A DNA stretch of 64,000 nucleotides from positions 62,001-126,000 of the forward strand of contig JAIXMP010000022.1 in the NCBI GenBank assembly GCA_025677815.1, read 5' to 3'. A program made the translations under genes and the position numbers. The stretch is from Phascolomyces articulosus. Lineage: Eukaryota > Mucoromycota > Mucoromycetes > Mucorales > Lichtheimiaceae. Below, piece by piece: positions 50,532 through 64,000 of the stretch (within the stretch, counting starts at the first letter, position 1; each line of letters starts with the position of its first letter). The notes beneath the pieces were generated by a model. The model saw only the letters and a list, made by a program, of their open reading frames with translations, did no database searches and had not been told where the DNA came from.

Positions 50532-50887
50532 ATGCCCGCTTCGGCGCGGAATGCGTTGCTGGCGTTTGATCACCGTCATGTATAGTAAGTTATATTTTTC
50601 TCATTTTGAATTGAATAAAAAGTAGGAATAGGAGGTGTCTTTTACCATTTAACACAACTGATATTCATCTGTTTATCTATAGTTGCTTCGTGCCGGTGTG
50701 GGTGCTTTACGCAAGTGAAGTACTCATAAACAACGTAAGTAATAATATTTGATAAAACAACCCAAGAATTTTTTTTTAACTCCAGGCATGTTTTATGGCC
50801 TTATTCCAATGGGAAATACAAACTAAATTTTGCTTGGTTCGGTGGAACAGGTATAATATTATGCGTGTTTTTATGGGGGTAAAATAA
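50532..50887 (+). CDS. Candidate small spliced gene (68 aa), function unknown
   Basis: Three coding exons (50532-50584, 50683-50734, 50786-50887) join in frame to 68 aa. Donors after exons 1 and 2 are both the strong GTAAGT. A further GTAAGT donor at 50401 follows a pyrimidine-rich leader, suggesting an untranslated first exon spliced to an acceptor near 50498. The frame reads MPASARNALLAFDHRHVY, then CFVPVWVLYASEVLINN and ACFMALFQWEIQTKFCLV. A hydrophobic middle segment is consistent with one membrane helix. The first exon is GC-rich in an AT-rich setting. I do not recognise a family, and the stop lies next to an AATAAA-like site. It could instead be a spliced non-coding RNA. Confidence 0.33.
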
Positions 50888-50985
50888 TAAAGGAACTGTG
50901 GCAAATGAAGGAGGAAGATGGAAGCAAGAGAAAAAATAATTAGAATGCAAATAAAAGTGCTTGGTTTTGTTATCAATCGGAAATG

Positions 50986-53477
50986 TTATACATATAGATC
51001 TTCGTCTTCGTCTTCGTCCTCTTCTTCGGTCGTTGCCATTGCTAATAATTCAAATTGATCATAAGCATCCATGGCTGTTGTTTCATTCAATTCATTTTCT
51101 TGAAAATATTGTAATTCTTCATGCCATTCTACAATGAAACCTGTCTCAAGATGTTTTGTGAGGGCGCGTATTTTAACTTGTTCGTTGGGATTAAATGCAG
51201 CAATATCACTATGAAAATAAAAAAAAGTTATTAAATATTCAGTGGTAATAAAATTATCTATATCAACACCATCTTACCTATCACTAATTCCATATAAATC
51301 TTTCAACGATGCCTTGATACGGAGTAAAATAAACATGGCAATAGCTGATTTGACCGCAGCATGATCGATCGTATCGTTTCCAGAACGATTTTTCTTCATG
51401 AATTGAATATAGGCCACTAAATCTGCACATGAAGTCGCTTGAATACGACTGATATGGTATAACAAAAGTAATACTTCGTCAGATTGCGTGAGATCCAACG
51501 TAATAATGTTATCAGCAAGAAAACGAAGATAATAGACATCAATCTACATAGTTGATTTATAAAATACGTTCACTGTCAAAATTTTATTTTTTCTAGACCC
51601 AACATATTTATATCTTTCCCTTGTTCTCTTTTTTTTTCTTCACCCGCATAATAATTCATCACTCACCTCATCTGTGATCGTATCTTTGAGATCAAACTTG
51701 AATGGTTTTAATAATGCTACAAGAAAATCCATCTTCGGTTTTTTCTTTTGTTTGATAATACTAAATGATAAACTGAATAGCGCATCAAATTTGGTATCGC
51801 CACCACCCATTCGAAAACCTTTTTTTTTTAAAAAAAAACCATTGAAAATATGATATTGCATGAGTAAAAATAAATAAATATAACTTTATATATCTTAATT
51901 TCTTACCATTGGCTGCATGTCCAGCATGTAATTTCTGATATTGATATGCTTTGGCAAAATACTGTGGGAAATGGGTATAGAGCAATGTACCATACTTATC
52001 ATGCGCAAACCGATGTAAATAATAAGCTTTGTGCCTCAATCCGCTATCTGGACTTGTTTCTGCAGCAAAAACTGCAGGCATACACTATATTTTTTTTCAT
52101 ATCTTAATTAGTGGTTCAAACTTTCTCTTGAAAAGATTCATTATCCTCTGCTTGGTATGAAAATACATACCAGAACTGGATGGGCTAAACCTTGATGCAT
52201 AATTACAGAAATCACTTCATATGCAGCATAGCGTAATTCGCTCGAATCACTGATTGAGCACTCCAAAATCTTTTTTAGATAGCGTTGCATAAGAGATCCA
52301 TTCACACCCAATTCAGCAAAATCAGCCGTATTTCCCAATAAGATGTCTATATTAATTTCTTTGGTATATAAGGATGCTCCAGCCTCTGTTTTTTTTTGTA
52401 TAAAAAGAAACATGAAATTAGCATATCAATTCATATCCATATAATCTCATCGTTTTTTTTTTTTACCTTCTTCATTCTTTGCCAATCGATTTTCTTCTGA
52501 GGAAAGAAACTCATGATACATTTTCATAAAACGGGTTTGCATTATGATAGATCCATGTTCAAAAGTATCATCCATCAAATCCAAACATTGCCCAGTAGTG
52601 ATCCATGTTGGGTATCGCATAAAAAAATAACCTGTAATGCAATTGAAATATGAGCTTTATGTTTTCAATTTATACCACATATTTCTTTATCATTTTTCAA
52701 AAATAAACACAAAAATAATTTACCAAGGCTTTGAATGGCTGCCAATCGAACTAATGTATTATCAATATATGAATGTTTATCACCATACCAGAATAATAAC
52801 TCAAATACAGTAGATTCAATTGTTTCCTGTAGAAATAAGTAAAGAGTATAAAAACATCGTTAGTTTTCAACTATTTCTACTCAATTTACTGTCTTATTCC
52901 ATATGTATATTTACCTCAGTTATTTTATCAAGTCCTTTTATATTTACTGGATCTTCTTTACGTTTATTATCAAAATCAAAATACTGACATAATAGACCGC
53001 AAATGATCAACAACTTGGTGACGTTGGTAGCTGGACGATCCAGTGTATTTTTTTCTTGAATAGTCTTTTTTATTCCTCTTAATTTCACTATATTCATATC
53101 AGTAAAGTTAGCTTTCCGTTATTTTTCTATTACTTTAATATTAAAAAGCATTTTTTACCTATACATGATCCGAGAATGCGGACTAAAATACCATAACGAT
53201 GAGAGATACGATCAATAATGACACAAAGGCAAGAAATAGTACTGGGAGTTACCTAATTATTCAGTAAAAACACAATAAATATTTTGTTATAAGAATGTCA
53301 TTCTTTAAAAAAGAAACGCAAGTTATATAGTTACATCTAAAGGACTGGATCCAACCAGTTGGATAAGAACACGTTCAACCATAACAATAAGATCTGGATC
53401 ATGATATTTTATGCGAGGCAATACATCTTCATAGATATTAAGAACATAGCGTGCTAATTGCCAATCATCCTAGTATT

Positions 53478-53522
<45 letters not shown>

Positions 53523-56500
53523 GAAAGGTGTTAGAGGAAATATAATCAATCTTACGACTTGTATTTCTTTTATCAATATAATACCTGTTCCGAGACACTC
53601 AAATATGGCTGAAGAGATGTCACTTGAGTTTCCCGTAATAGATCAGGGCGGACCTTTATGAACGAGTGGATCGCCACTAAGCTGTTTTTAAAATGTTCTA
53701 TTTCACCAGCTTCGTCGTAAGCCATCATAGTATCGAATAAGCAATCAATTATCCATTGAAAGATTTTTTCAAACCACATACGCGACTTTTCATTGTTGGT
53801 ATCCACGGTCTTCGTTGTAATTTTAAGATCGTAGAAATTATTAGCGGGTATTCCTTCTCCTTTTATTTTTGTAACTAAATATACTAGTTCCATTGTATAC
53901 ATTACCTTTTGAACAATTTGTGAAAGGGCAGTCGTTTTTCCACCTTCCATTCGTGCAACTGTATCAATAATAATCTTGGTCAATTGTTTTATTCGTATTT
54001 TACGTGCCTTAGGTGCATTGTCGTAAGAGGATCCAAAGTAATCATTTTCATCTTGATCAATATCATGGAAAGGGGCAAATAAAACATCTTGCGACATTTT
54101 AACTGCAAGTTCACTGATGCCCACTTCACTATCACTAATCCGTAACATTAATTTAGATGCAATATCCACTTTAAGCTTTTCGTTGCTGCACTTATAATAG
54201 AGATCACGTAGTAATTTAATAACGCGTTTTCTAACATTGATAGCTGTATCCTATATAATATAAATATGTATTATTTTTTACAAATATTTTCCTTTCCTTC
54301 TTTTAGTTATTGAAAGAGTAGTATAATTTTTTTTACCATGACACGTGTGCTGACAACATCATAAAGTTTTCGTGGAACATCCGTTTGACGACCTAAATAA
54401 CGCGCGAGGACTTCAACAGTTGAATCACGGACTGAAGGTGAACTATCATGTATACGTTGGATAATAGGAACTCGAATGCGAGCCTAATGCATTATAAGAT
54501 AAACAGGAAAGAATTAGTACCCTTTAAAAGACATCAGTTACGAATATCAGTGTTTCTGAACTTACCTCATCTAATATTTCAGGAACATCCAATGTAATAT
54601 GACGGATCGCCCTAACAGCCTTGGTCCGGTAAGTTGCCACTTCACTATGGAAGCACTCCATAATTTCTGCTAAAAATGTATTGAAACTTTTATACAGCGT
54701 GTTGCGTGAAGCAAGAAGTTCAGATAATAAACTGAACTCTGTCCAGTTGAGTTCAGGGATTTCAAAAGAACTATTTCATTGTTTCTTAAATGTAAGTTTA
54801 CTTGATATCATAGATATACATCTCCCTCGCATCTATTTTCTTGGTGAATCATATATTTATATTTACCTTTCAGAAACCAATTCATCAGGATAACGAGAAT
54901 TCATTACAGATAAATAAAAAGTACGACCCATATTCACTTGAAGAGCATCTTGAATTTCAGTTCCCCATTCATCATTTTTTTGTGTTGATTTCGACCAACA
55001 TGTGGCGTAACTAGAGCCCCATGCACACATATAAAACTGTTGGATAAAGAATATCAGCTATCATATCACAGGTCATCGATAAAAAAAATCTCAAACGGTA
55101 AATAGATAAAAAATGTACCTGAAGTGCCGTATCATTGGGTTGATCAAAATACTCATACATCTTTAAATGACATTGATGCAATAAATCAATAACGTGGGCT
55201 GGTGTTTCTCTATTCACATCAGATGGTAAGATTTCGTATAATTTATATACCCATTTGGGTGTGAGGGTTGTGCTTTGACCTGATACTCTATTGATGCCTG
55301 TCTTTATCCTAGAAGCAATGATACCGAGCCAGTCAATAGCAAGTGATTTCAAATAAAGATCCGATTTTTTAGAATGGAGTTTGGATGTCTATATCAACAT
55401 GGATATATATAGGAAGATGTGCTGAATGTAAATAAAATATACTTTTTCAAAAGGTCTATAAGTTATCCTCTATTTCACTTACCAAGATTACACTAAACAC
55501 CTGTAAAAGCAATTCGGCTGCAGGCCATTCTGGCTTGCCTAATACTAAAAGTATATCATGCATTGTACTTTCCAAAATAGCTCGATATTCCGCAACTGAA
55601 TAGCTTTCTCGTTTTCTGGATTTGCACCTATATAAAACCGGATAAGCCATTTGTTTATTTAGGTAAAAATGCCTCTAATTATCAGGATTAATAAAGAAGC
55701 AAAAAATAATTCAACTACTTCTCTTACTTTGAAACAAGATATTCCAACAGATAGGTGGCGCTTTCGGTAGCTGCTGTGACCCCAGCCTTCCAAAAAGGTG
55801 TCGTCTTTTGTGCTATTTTTTGCTGAAGTTCTTGGATTTGTGCGCTATCATCTTCCTTTTTGGCCTTTTGATACTTGATTTCCCATTTACGAATCCATTG
55901 CCGATGATCTTCAATATCACTCGTTACAGTACAGCATTGGACAAGTTGCATTAAAAGGGCACTCATGACATGGATCTTGGTGTTATCCCGTAATCGATAA
56001 CGTTTAACTGTACGATCCATAGTAGTCAAAGAGTTCAAACTCGTGAGAATTTCTGAAAGAATCCATTTTCGATGATTTGGATATCGGCTGAAAAGAAGAT
56101 GTAGCACATCAAGAGCTGACATTTTCATTTGTTCAAATGGATTGATCATAGTATCACCTGCTCCAGAACTTTCCACAAGGCACGAATGGTTATTTTCGGT
56201 ATAATCATGGAAGAATGCGCCCATAGCGATGTAACATAAAACAATAATACCGTGGTCATCCAATCCTTCAGTGGATAATAAAGTACTGACATGGCGAAAA
56301 AAGTGGGTGGCGAGTGGAAGCATGCGTGATACATGATATTTTGCTGAAGATGTGGATTCGACATATCGTAAGAATGCTCGTGCATCATTATTTACTATAT
56401 AATTTATTGTTGTTAGTAAACAATAATAGGAGCAGTAAATGCATAAGATGAATCAAGAAAATAGTGTCATATAACATACAACTCGTTACATCTTCTTCAA

Positions 56501-57090
56501 ACCCATTTAAATCAATCAGAGGGTATATCGTATTATCCAATTGGTATCGAATGAATTGCATGCAAGTCAATACCAAACTTTCTGGAAGATACTATAAAAT
56601 CCCCCACACCTTGTATTAATTCATATTTCCATGCTGAGAAAGAAGCAAAATAATAACAGTAACATACTTGCTTATCTATTTTGCATACAGCATAGATATC
56701 GACCACCATAGCTGCAGCTTCCAACCCATTGACAATCCGATCCAACGATTTATGAATTATGTCATAGCTGGCCTTCTTTTCTCGTACTTTTGCATATTCT
56801 GAAATCACTTCTAATTCCATGGCTTGTAAACAATGTTGTTCCATGGATCGAATCATTTGTGCTAACTTGTTGAGATCCATCTTTTCAATCACTCGATAAT
56901 GAACTGCTCTCAAGACAAGGGATGTGAATTTTTGCATGATAGTGGGCTGTAAAAGTGGTGGATCATCTTGGGTCAATATCTCATATTTTTTGTTACTATC
57001 GTCATCCATTTGATCCAATTGTTCCAAAACACTATCCACAAATGCTGAAAGCTTTTCCAGGATCACTAAATAGTATAAAATTCCAATTGA

Positions 57091-57125
<35 letters not shown>

Positions 57126-57810
57126 ACAAGAGAATAATGTAATATAGTACGGTATGCAAATCCTTTTTTTAATATGTACCTTCTCCTCGTTTATCAAATG
57201 AATCTTGATCTTTTTCTTGTCGCTGCTCTTTTTGTGTTGAAGGTTCTGGCGACAGGCTGCGGATACGAGGTGGAGCTTTCCTTTTTGGCCCAAAAAGTTT
57301 TGGAGGAGGAGATCCATCTATTTCCATTGAATCTAATGAGGATTCTTTTGATTGTGACGATGGAGGAGGTTTTTTAGTTTGTAACGGTATTTTCGGTACG
57401 GATATTTGAGGACTGGGAGACTGAGCGATCTTCATTTTACGTAAAGGAGATTCTAATTTATTTGTTGCAATAGTTTGTTCAATATCTCTCATGGGGGATA
57501 GTGCTTGTTGTTGTTTTTGTCGTTGTTGTTTTAAAGCACGTCGTTGTGTCAATGGTATATTGTCCTCGTCATCGCTACTACTATCATTACTGCTGTCGCT
57601 GTTGTTGGTTTTTTGTTCCTTTTTAAGTGGGGTCGTAGAGGAAGCAGCTGGTGTATTACTTCCGTTATTATTATGCTGGAGCATTCGTTTCAGCATGGCA
57701 GCACGTTTCTCTGAAGCCGAAATCACTCGGCGTTTCTTTGTAGGATGAGCATTATCTTCATGGGGCCTCAATGGTCTTGATTTTTGACCTTGTTTTTTTG
57801 ACGAGTCCAT
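50986..57810 (-). CDS. SCC2: Cohesin loader Scc2/Mis4/NIPBL
   Basis: Twenty exons on the minus strand join in frame to 1704 aa: 57810-57180, 57065-56668, 56591-56480, 56394-55728, 55627-55483, 55388-55119, 55036-54867, 54770-54566, 54483-54337, 54250-53585, 53469-53335, 53252-53159, 53087-52915, 52826-52724, 52631-52467, 52385-52171, 52084-51907, 51818-51667, 51543-51278 and 51208-50986. Scc2, with Scc4, loads cohesin onto chromatin. The first 210 residues are disordered and basic with SP sites. The rest is a HEAT-repeat hook; telling stretches are LDNTIYPLIDLNGFEED, KPEWPAAELLLQVFSVIL, HSEVATYRTKAVRAI, NSLVAIHSFIKVRPDLLRET and IMHQGLAHPVL. The tail ends in an acidic run (EEEDEDEDEDLYV). Length lies between yeast Scc2 and human NIPBL. 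The acceptor before 51818 follows an A-run and is unusual. Confidence 0.93.
53479..53521. repeat. T43 homopolymer in an SCC2 intron
   Basis: Forty-three consecutive T occupy over a third of the 115-base intron between SCC2 exons 10 and 11 in gene order 53585/53469. On the transcribed sense strand this is A43. Confidence 0.9.
57092..57121. repeat. ATT trinucleotide microsatellite
   Basis: Ten tandem ATT units lie inside the first intron of SCC2. Confidence 0.9.
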
Positions 57811-59977
57811 AATATATTGACAAAAAGGAAAGGAAAAAAATGAAACGCAAAAAAACGCGTCTGAGAAAGGGAGAAAATCAAATCGCGTCCACTTGGCGTC
57901 AAGAAGCGAAGATTCTAGATAAAAATGAAAATGCAGAATATTAAGCTGTTGTGAGTATAGTAATATTATAATGGACATACCAATAGATAGTTATAATGTT
58001 TAATGGAAGAAACAAAGCATAAAAATACTTTTAAGAGTATTACCTATCTTCTTGTTCTAAATATGGCTACTCATATATAAAAGTCACATTCTTAGTAAGA
58101 TACACTATTTTACATGCTTTAAAAAATTTATTACGCTTAAGTCTTTCAAATGGCTTTGATTAAATATTCATCAGTAATACAAAAAAATTGTTTTAAACTC
58201 ACTTAGTTTGAAACAAAGGCATCCGTGAATATGTAATAAGCAAGTAGGAGAAGCAACCTGTTAGGAACACAAAATGTGATATAGACGCCGCAATCAAAAC
58301 AACAAGGTGTAAGCCCTCTCCAAGACTGGAGAGGATTGATACACCCATTAGTTTCCCATCAAGGTTAGGAATGTCATTCGCAATCAATGTTGCTGTGAAA
58401 AAAAGTATATCTTTCGTTTCACAATCACAAAAATTATTTGTATACGTATAAATCTAATAACAAAGAAATGGAAGTACAATGAAGAAGTACTATACCCCAT
58501 TCAAATTGAACTTACACCTTCCTTACCCTAGCACTTGAAATAAAGATACCAACAAACAGGCTGTTGATATGAACTATATGTACAAGCAGTAATTTACCAT
58601 TAATAGATTGTAACAAAGCTTTACAAAAGTCACGACGAACCAAAAGCTTTAATTTTACATGTTGCTGTTGCCATTGTAAAGGAAGAGTACGCTGAGTCAA
58701 ATTTACTGGCTAAACAACAAACAATCATGGATCTCAAGGTTTGCAGTAAGTAACAAGATGTGTAATTAATGATTTTAAGAAGTCCCAACTAGGGAATTAT
58801 CAAATGAATCTTCAGTAACAGCCATAACAACACAATAAAGTCTTCCTCGTGTAGTTCAAAGACAAACCTATTGTCGTAAAATTATATAAACAAAAGAGAG
58901 TTGGTAAAAAACATATGCAGACTACTGAACAAGTAGAAACAATTCTTGACAAACAATGAAACTCATTCATTGTATATACAAACTAGCACAAACAGAAATT
59001 TATAAATCATCTCTATGAATGATACTTATGGAACAAAGCTTAATACTAGAACTAAGAGCTTTAAACCGTTCGTAATCCTTACTATCCGACTTGATATAAA
59101 AAAAACTTCTAATACTAATAGTTTCGTGCTCGATAAAATAGAAAAGAAAATTATTCAGTTATCTATTGATCTAAACATCTTCAACAATAATGCAAAACAG
59201 ATCACCATAGATATATGTGTAACCAATATAATGTAGATCTATCAATATTTTACAGCAGCGTCGACAAGTATACAGTTAAGTTCCATATCTTCAATTAAAT
59301 ATACACTGCTTAAATATATCATCAAAGACAAATAACCAATATTGCAACATCTATCAATCACAACTAAGGGCGGTTGTTTAGATACACTGATCATTTGACC
59401 CTGTAAGTCCAACAACAACTGACAGAAAGCTAGTATCATTTAATCCATTTGCGTGAATCGCCATAGACACAAAGAAAAGTCACCTATAGCCAATTCCATA
59501 AAAGCAAACAATGTGGATGGTATCCAACAATTAATCATTTATATCAATGAAATGCGTTAGTGTGAAAATATCTTGGCTTTTCGGTTCTAGTGCGAGAAAA
59601 AATAGATAAAAGGGGTTGAGCGAATCGCTAATGTGGCTCTTATAGAGGACTCTTCTCCTCAGTTTTCTCGAGGGAGGTTGATGCAAAAAAAAATAAAATA
59701 AAGAGAAACCTTTTGTTACTATCTGTCGGTCCTGACTTATTACCTCTTTCATCTTTTTTTTTTTGCGTATACACCTTGAATCTCCTCCTATTTTTATTTC
59801 TTTCTTCTTCCATTTCATCATTTCTGATCATCCGCTTCTTTTTCTTTAACTCCAGATTGAAAGGAATTATTTTTGTTGCTTTATATTTTTTCTGTATTCT
59901 TTTGAATCCTTTGTCATTTCATTTTTCATCAACAAAAACGAATAGAATAATATACAAACTATAAATATATACAACAA
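57811..59977. promoter_or_regulatory. Divergent SCC2/PPG1 region with possible gene remnants
   Basis: This 2.2-kb gap separates divergent SCC2 and PPG1. On the minus strand several codon-like fragments occur near 59440-59520 (ELAIGDFSLCLWRFTQMD), 59240-59440 and 58610-58715 (LTQRTLPLQWQQQHVKLKLL). A hydrophobic frame lies at 58199-58387. None join into a full protein. Next to PPG1 the DNA is T-rich with long pyrimidine runs. Confidence 0.35.
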
Positions 59978-61661
59978 ATGGTAGATCTTGATCTCAACGC
60001 GTGCCTTGAGCGGCTTTACAAAAAGCAACTTCTTGCTGAATGTGTCCTCCGTGAGATTTGTGAAAGAACAAAGGAATTACTTATGCGAGAAAGTAATGTG
60101 GTTCATATCCGAGCTCCAGTAACAGTTGTAGGCGATATCCATGGGTAAAAAAAACATATAATAAATGCTAAACCTAGTAGTTGGTTTCTTTTTTCTGAAC
60201 AAAAAACGTTTGTTATTATCTATCATAGACAGTACTACGATTTAATTGAAATATTTCGTATTGGCGGTCACTGTCCTGACACCAATTATCTATTTCTTGG
60301 TAATGTCATCATTTACAAAAAACCTATACATATTTGCACAATGTATTAATATTGTTTAATGCGTTTAGGTGATTACGTGGATCGAGGACTCTATAGCATT
60401 GAAACAATTTCACTATTGACGGTCTTGAAGTTACGATATCCAGAAAGAGTTCAATTAGTACGTGGAAATCATGAATCCAGGGCAGTAACACAGGTAAAAT
60501 AAAAAAGTATCAAGCAAAGGATGGATAAATTCCAACATTTATACATAAAATAGCTTAATATTCATGCATACTAAGGAGGTGTGTGTGACCGACCGTATGC
60601 TAAGACATATGGGTTTTATACAGAATGCATGAGAAAATATGGATCGCAACAAGTATGGCAGTATTTTACCGATATGTTTGATTTTTTGACATTATCAGTA
60701 GTCATTGATAATAGTATATTCTGTGTACATGGAGGTATATTTATTTATTATAAAAATCCATTTTTTCACTATTATCCCGTTGTTTCATTTAATATTTAAC
60801 AAACGTGTATTAAGTTTAGGTCTTTCTCCTACTATTCATGTTTTGGATCAAATTCGTATTATTGATCGATTCCGAGGTAAGAAACACACTTTTTTTCAGA
60901 AGGGAGAGATAGTGAGAATCACTCTAGTAAAAAATATATGAGTAGTAATAATCTTTGTTTTTAACCGCTATCTATATAGAGATACCACATGAAGGTGCAA
61001 TGGCAGATCTAGTGTGGTCCGATCCTGATCCAGATAAAGAGGAGTTTTCTATATCAGCTCGGTAAATGAAATATAAAGGTTTGGAGGATGGTAACACAAC
61101 CATACTCTTTGTTCTTCTACCTTTTTACACGATTCCATATAAATTGACGGTAATAATATATTACTAACACAACGCTTTTATTATATAGTGGTGCAGGTTA
61201 TACCTTTGGTAAATTAGTAGTAGAACGATTTTTACATTTAAACAATATGGATCATATTTTAAGAGCACATCAATTATGTAATGCTGGCTATCAGGTAAAA
61301 AGGAATCTATTACGTGAAGGAAACATCGGACGCTTATCAATTCCGAAATATATATTGACTGATATATTTGAATAATTAGGTTCTATTTGATGATAAACTT
61401 TCAACTGTATGGTCTGCACCCAATTATTGTTATCGATGTGGAAATCTTGCATCAATACTTGAAGTAGGTGTGAATGGAGAACGCTTCTTTAATGTTTTTG
61501 ATGCAGCACCTGAAAACGACCGTAATCCTCAACAAGCACAATTAAAGGTATTGTATATCTGTTTGTTAAATGATAAACAATTGAGCATAACAATTATCAT
61601 CTTGGAAACTCATTTTTATATTTTGATGACTTAGGAAACCGAAATCGAATATTTCCTTTAG
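59978..61661 (+). CDS. PPG1: PP2A-like Ser/Thr phosphatase Ppg1
   Basis: Nine exons (59978-60144, 60229-60299, 60369-60493, 60605-60734, 60820-60876, 60980-61061, 61189-61294, 61380-61547, 61635-61661) join in frame to 310 aa. The metal-binding PPP motifs are intact: GDIHG at residues 52-56, GDYVDRG at 80-86 and RGNHE at 111-115. Stretches such as [42 protein letters not shown] and [17 protein letters not shown] resemble yeast Ppg1 more than PP2A, PP4 or PP6. Ppg1 works with a STRIPAK-like complex and has roles in glycogen and mitophagy control in yeast. The C-terminus ends YFL, the methylation-type tail of PP2A-like enzymes, and is carried on a final exon of only nine codons. The yeast enzyme has a longer C-terminal insert, missing here. 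Confidence 0.92.
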
Positions 61662-63784
<2,123 letters not shown>

Positions 63785-64000
63785 GCTGATCTGCATACAT
63801 TTATTTTCCTTTGCCTTTCTTCTCTTCCTCATTTTTTCATTCTATTTGTTTTCATTCTTGTATATTTAAACAAAAAATAAATATCAAATCCACCTGTTTC
63901 AGTGGGTGCAAGTTCAAATATCAGAAATGACTTTATACATTACTTGGTATAAAAAGGATGAGAAATAGAAGTGCTAAATACAATAATAATTGGCAATCCA
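63785..64000. other. 3' flank of the zinc transporter gene
   Basis: The final 216 bases hold an AATAAA-like signal near 63875 and no coding feature. Confidence 0.5.

Noticed and set aside
60580..60604. An earlier acceptor for PPG1 exon 4 adding [11 protein letters not shown] residues
   Set aside because: Ppg1 homologues run directly from VTQ/ITQ to a Tyr-Gly-Phe-Tyr-Thr-Glu-Cys stretch, which the acceptor before 60605 reproduces.

Overview
This window looks like nuclear DNA from a filamentous fungus, most likely an early-diverging Mucoromycota/Mucorales species. Coding stretches are broken by many short introns (about 45-150 bp) with GT..AG ends, intergenic DNA is AT-rich, and each gene has its own transcription unit. 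Gene content is fungal: a UTP-B/UTP-A class ribosome-assembly set, homoserine kinase, Pex14, Cox16 and a Ppg1-type phosphatase. I could not fix genus or species from sequence alone. Most gene models were rebuilt by joining exons by hand; every join listed keeps the reading frame and totals a whole number of codons.

Layout. 1-5.6 kb: the 5' part of a minus-strand disordered protein, diverging from UTP18 (SSU processome WD40 protein), then PAM18/TIM14 (mitochondrial import J-protein) on the minus strand. 6.4-16.7 kb, all plus strand: ATP2 (F1-ATPase beta), a polyQ/acidic unknown protein, THR1 (homoserine kinase) and a cysteine-rich single-pass membrane protein. 18.8-20.4 kb: a decayed LINE reverse transcriptase. 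20.8-31 kb: a coiled-coil protein (+), a FAF1/C1orf131-type SSU assembly factor (-), COX16 (-), an O-fucosyltransferase-like enzyme (+) and WDR75/UTP17 (-).

31-37.6 kb is the accessory-looking part: a broken Zn2Cys6 regulator, a pogo/Tigger-like TIR element, and a 5'-truncated LINE with a long open frame directly abutting its right end, then an A36 tract. 37.6-41 kb: PEX14 and a PHD-finger protein (+). 41.3-57.8 kb is almost wholly minus strand: glutamate decarboxylase with two 16-nt microexons, a secreted subtilase, a DHA1-type MFS transporter with a GC-AG intron, and the cohesin loader SCC2/Mis4/NIPBL in 20 exons. A candidate tiny spliced plus-strand gene sits between the transporter and SCC2. 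58-64 kb: PPG1 and a CDF/ZnT zinc transporter on the plus strand.

Functionally the genes are mostly housekeeping: three separate small-subunit processome factors (UTP18, FAF1-like, UTP17), three mitochondrial genes (PAM18, ATP2, COX16), one peroxisomal import gene, amino-acid metabolism and chromosome cohesion. I found no CRISPR array, rRNA, confident tRNA or gene cluster. The more unusual signals are the nested transposon remnants, splicing oddities and a few lineage-specific proteins.
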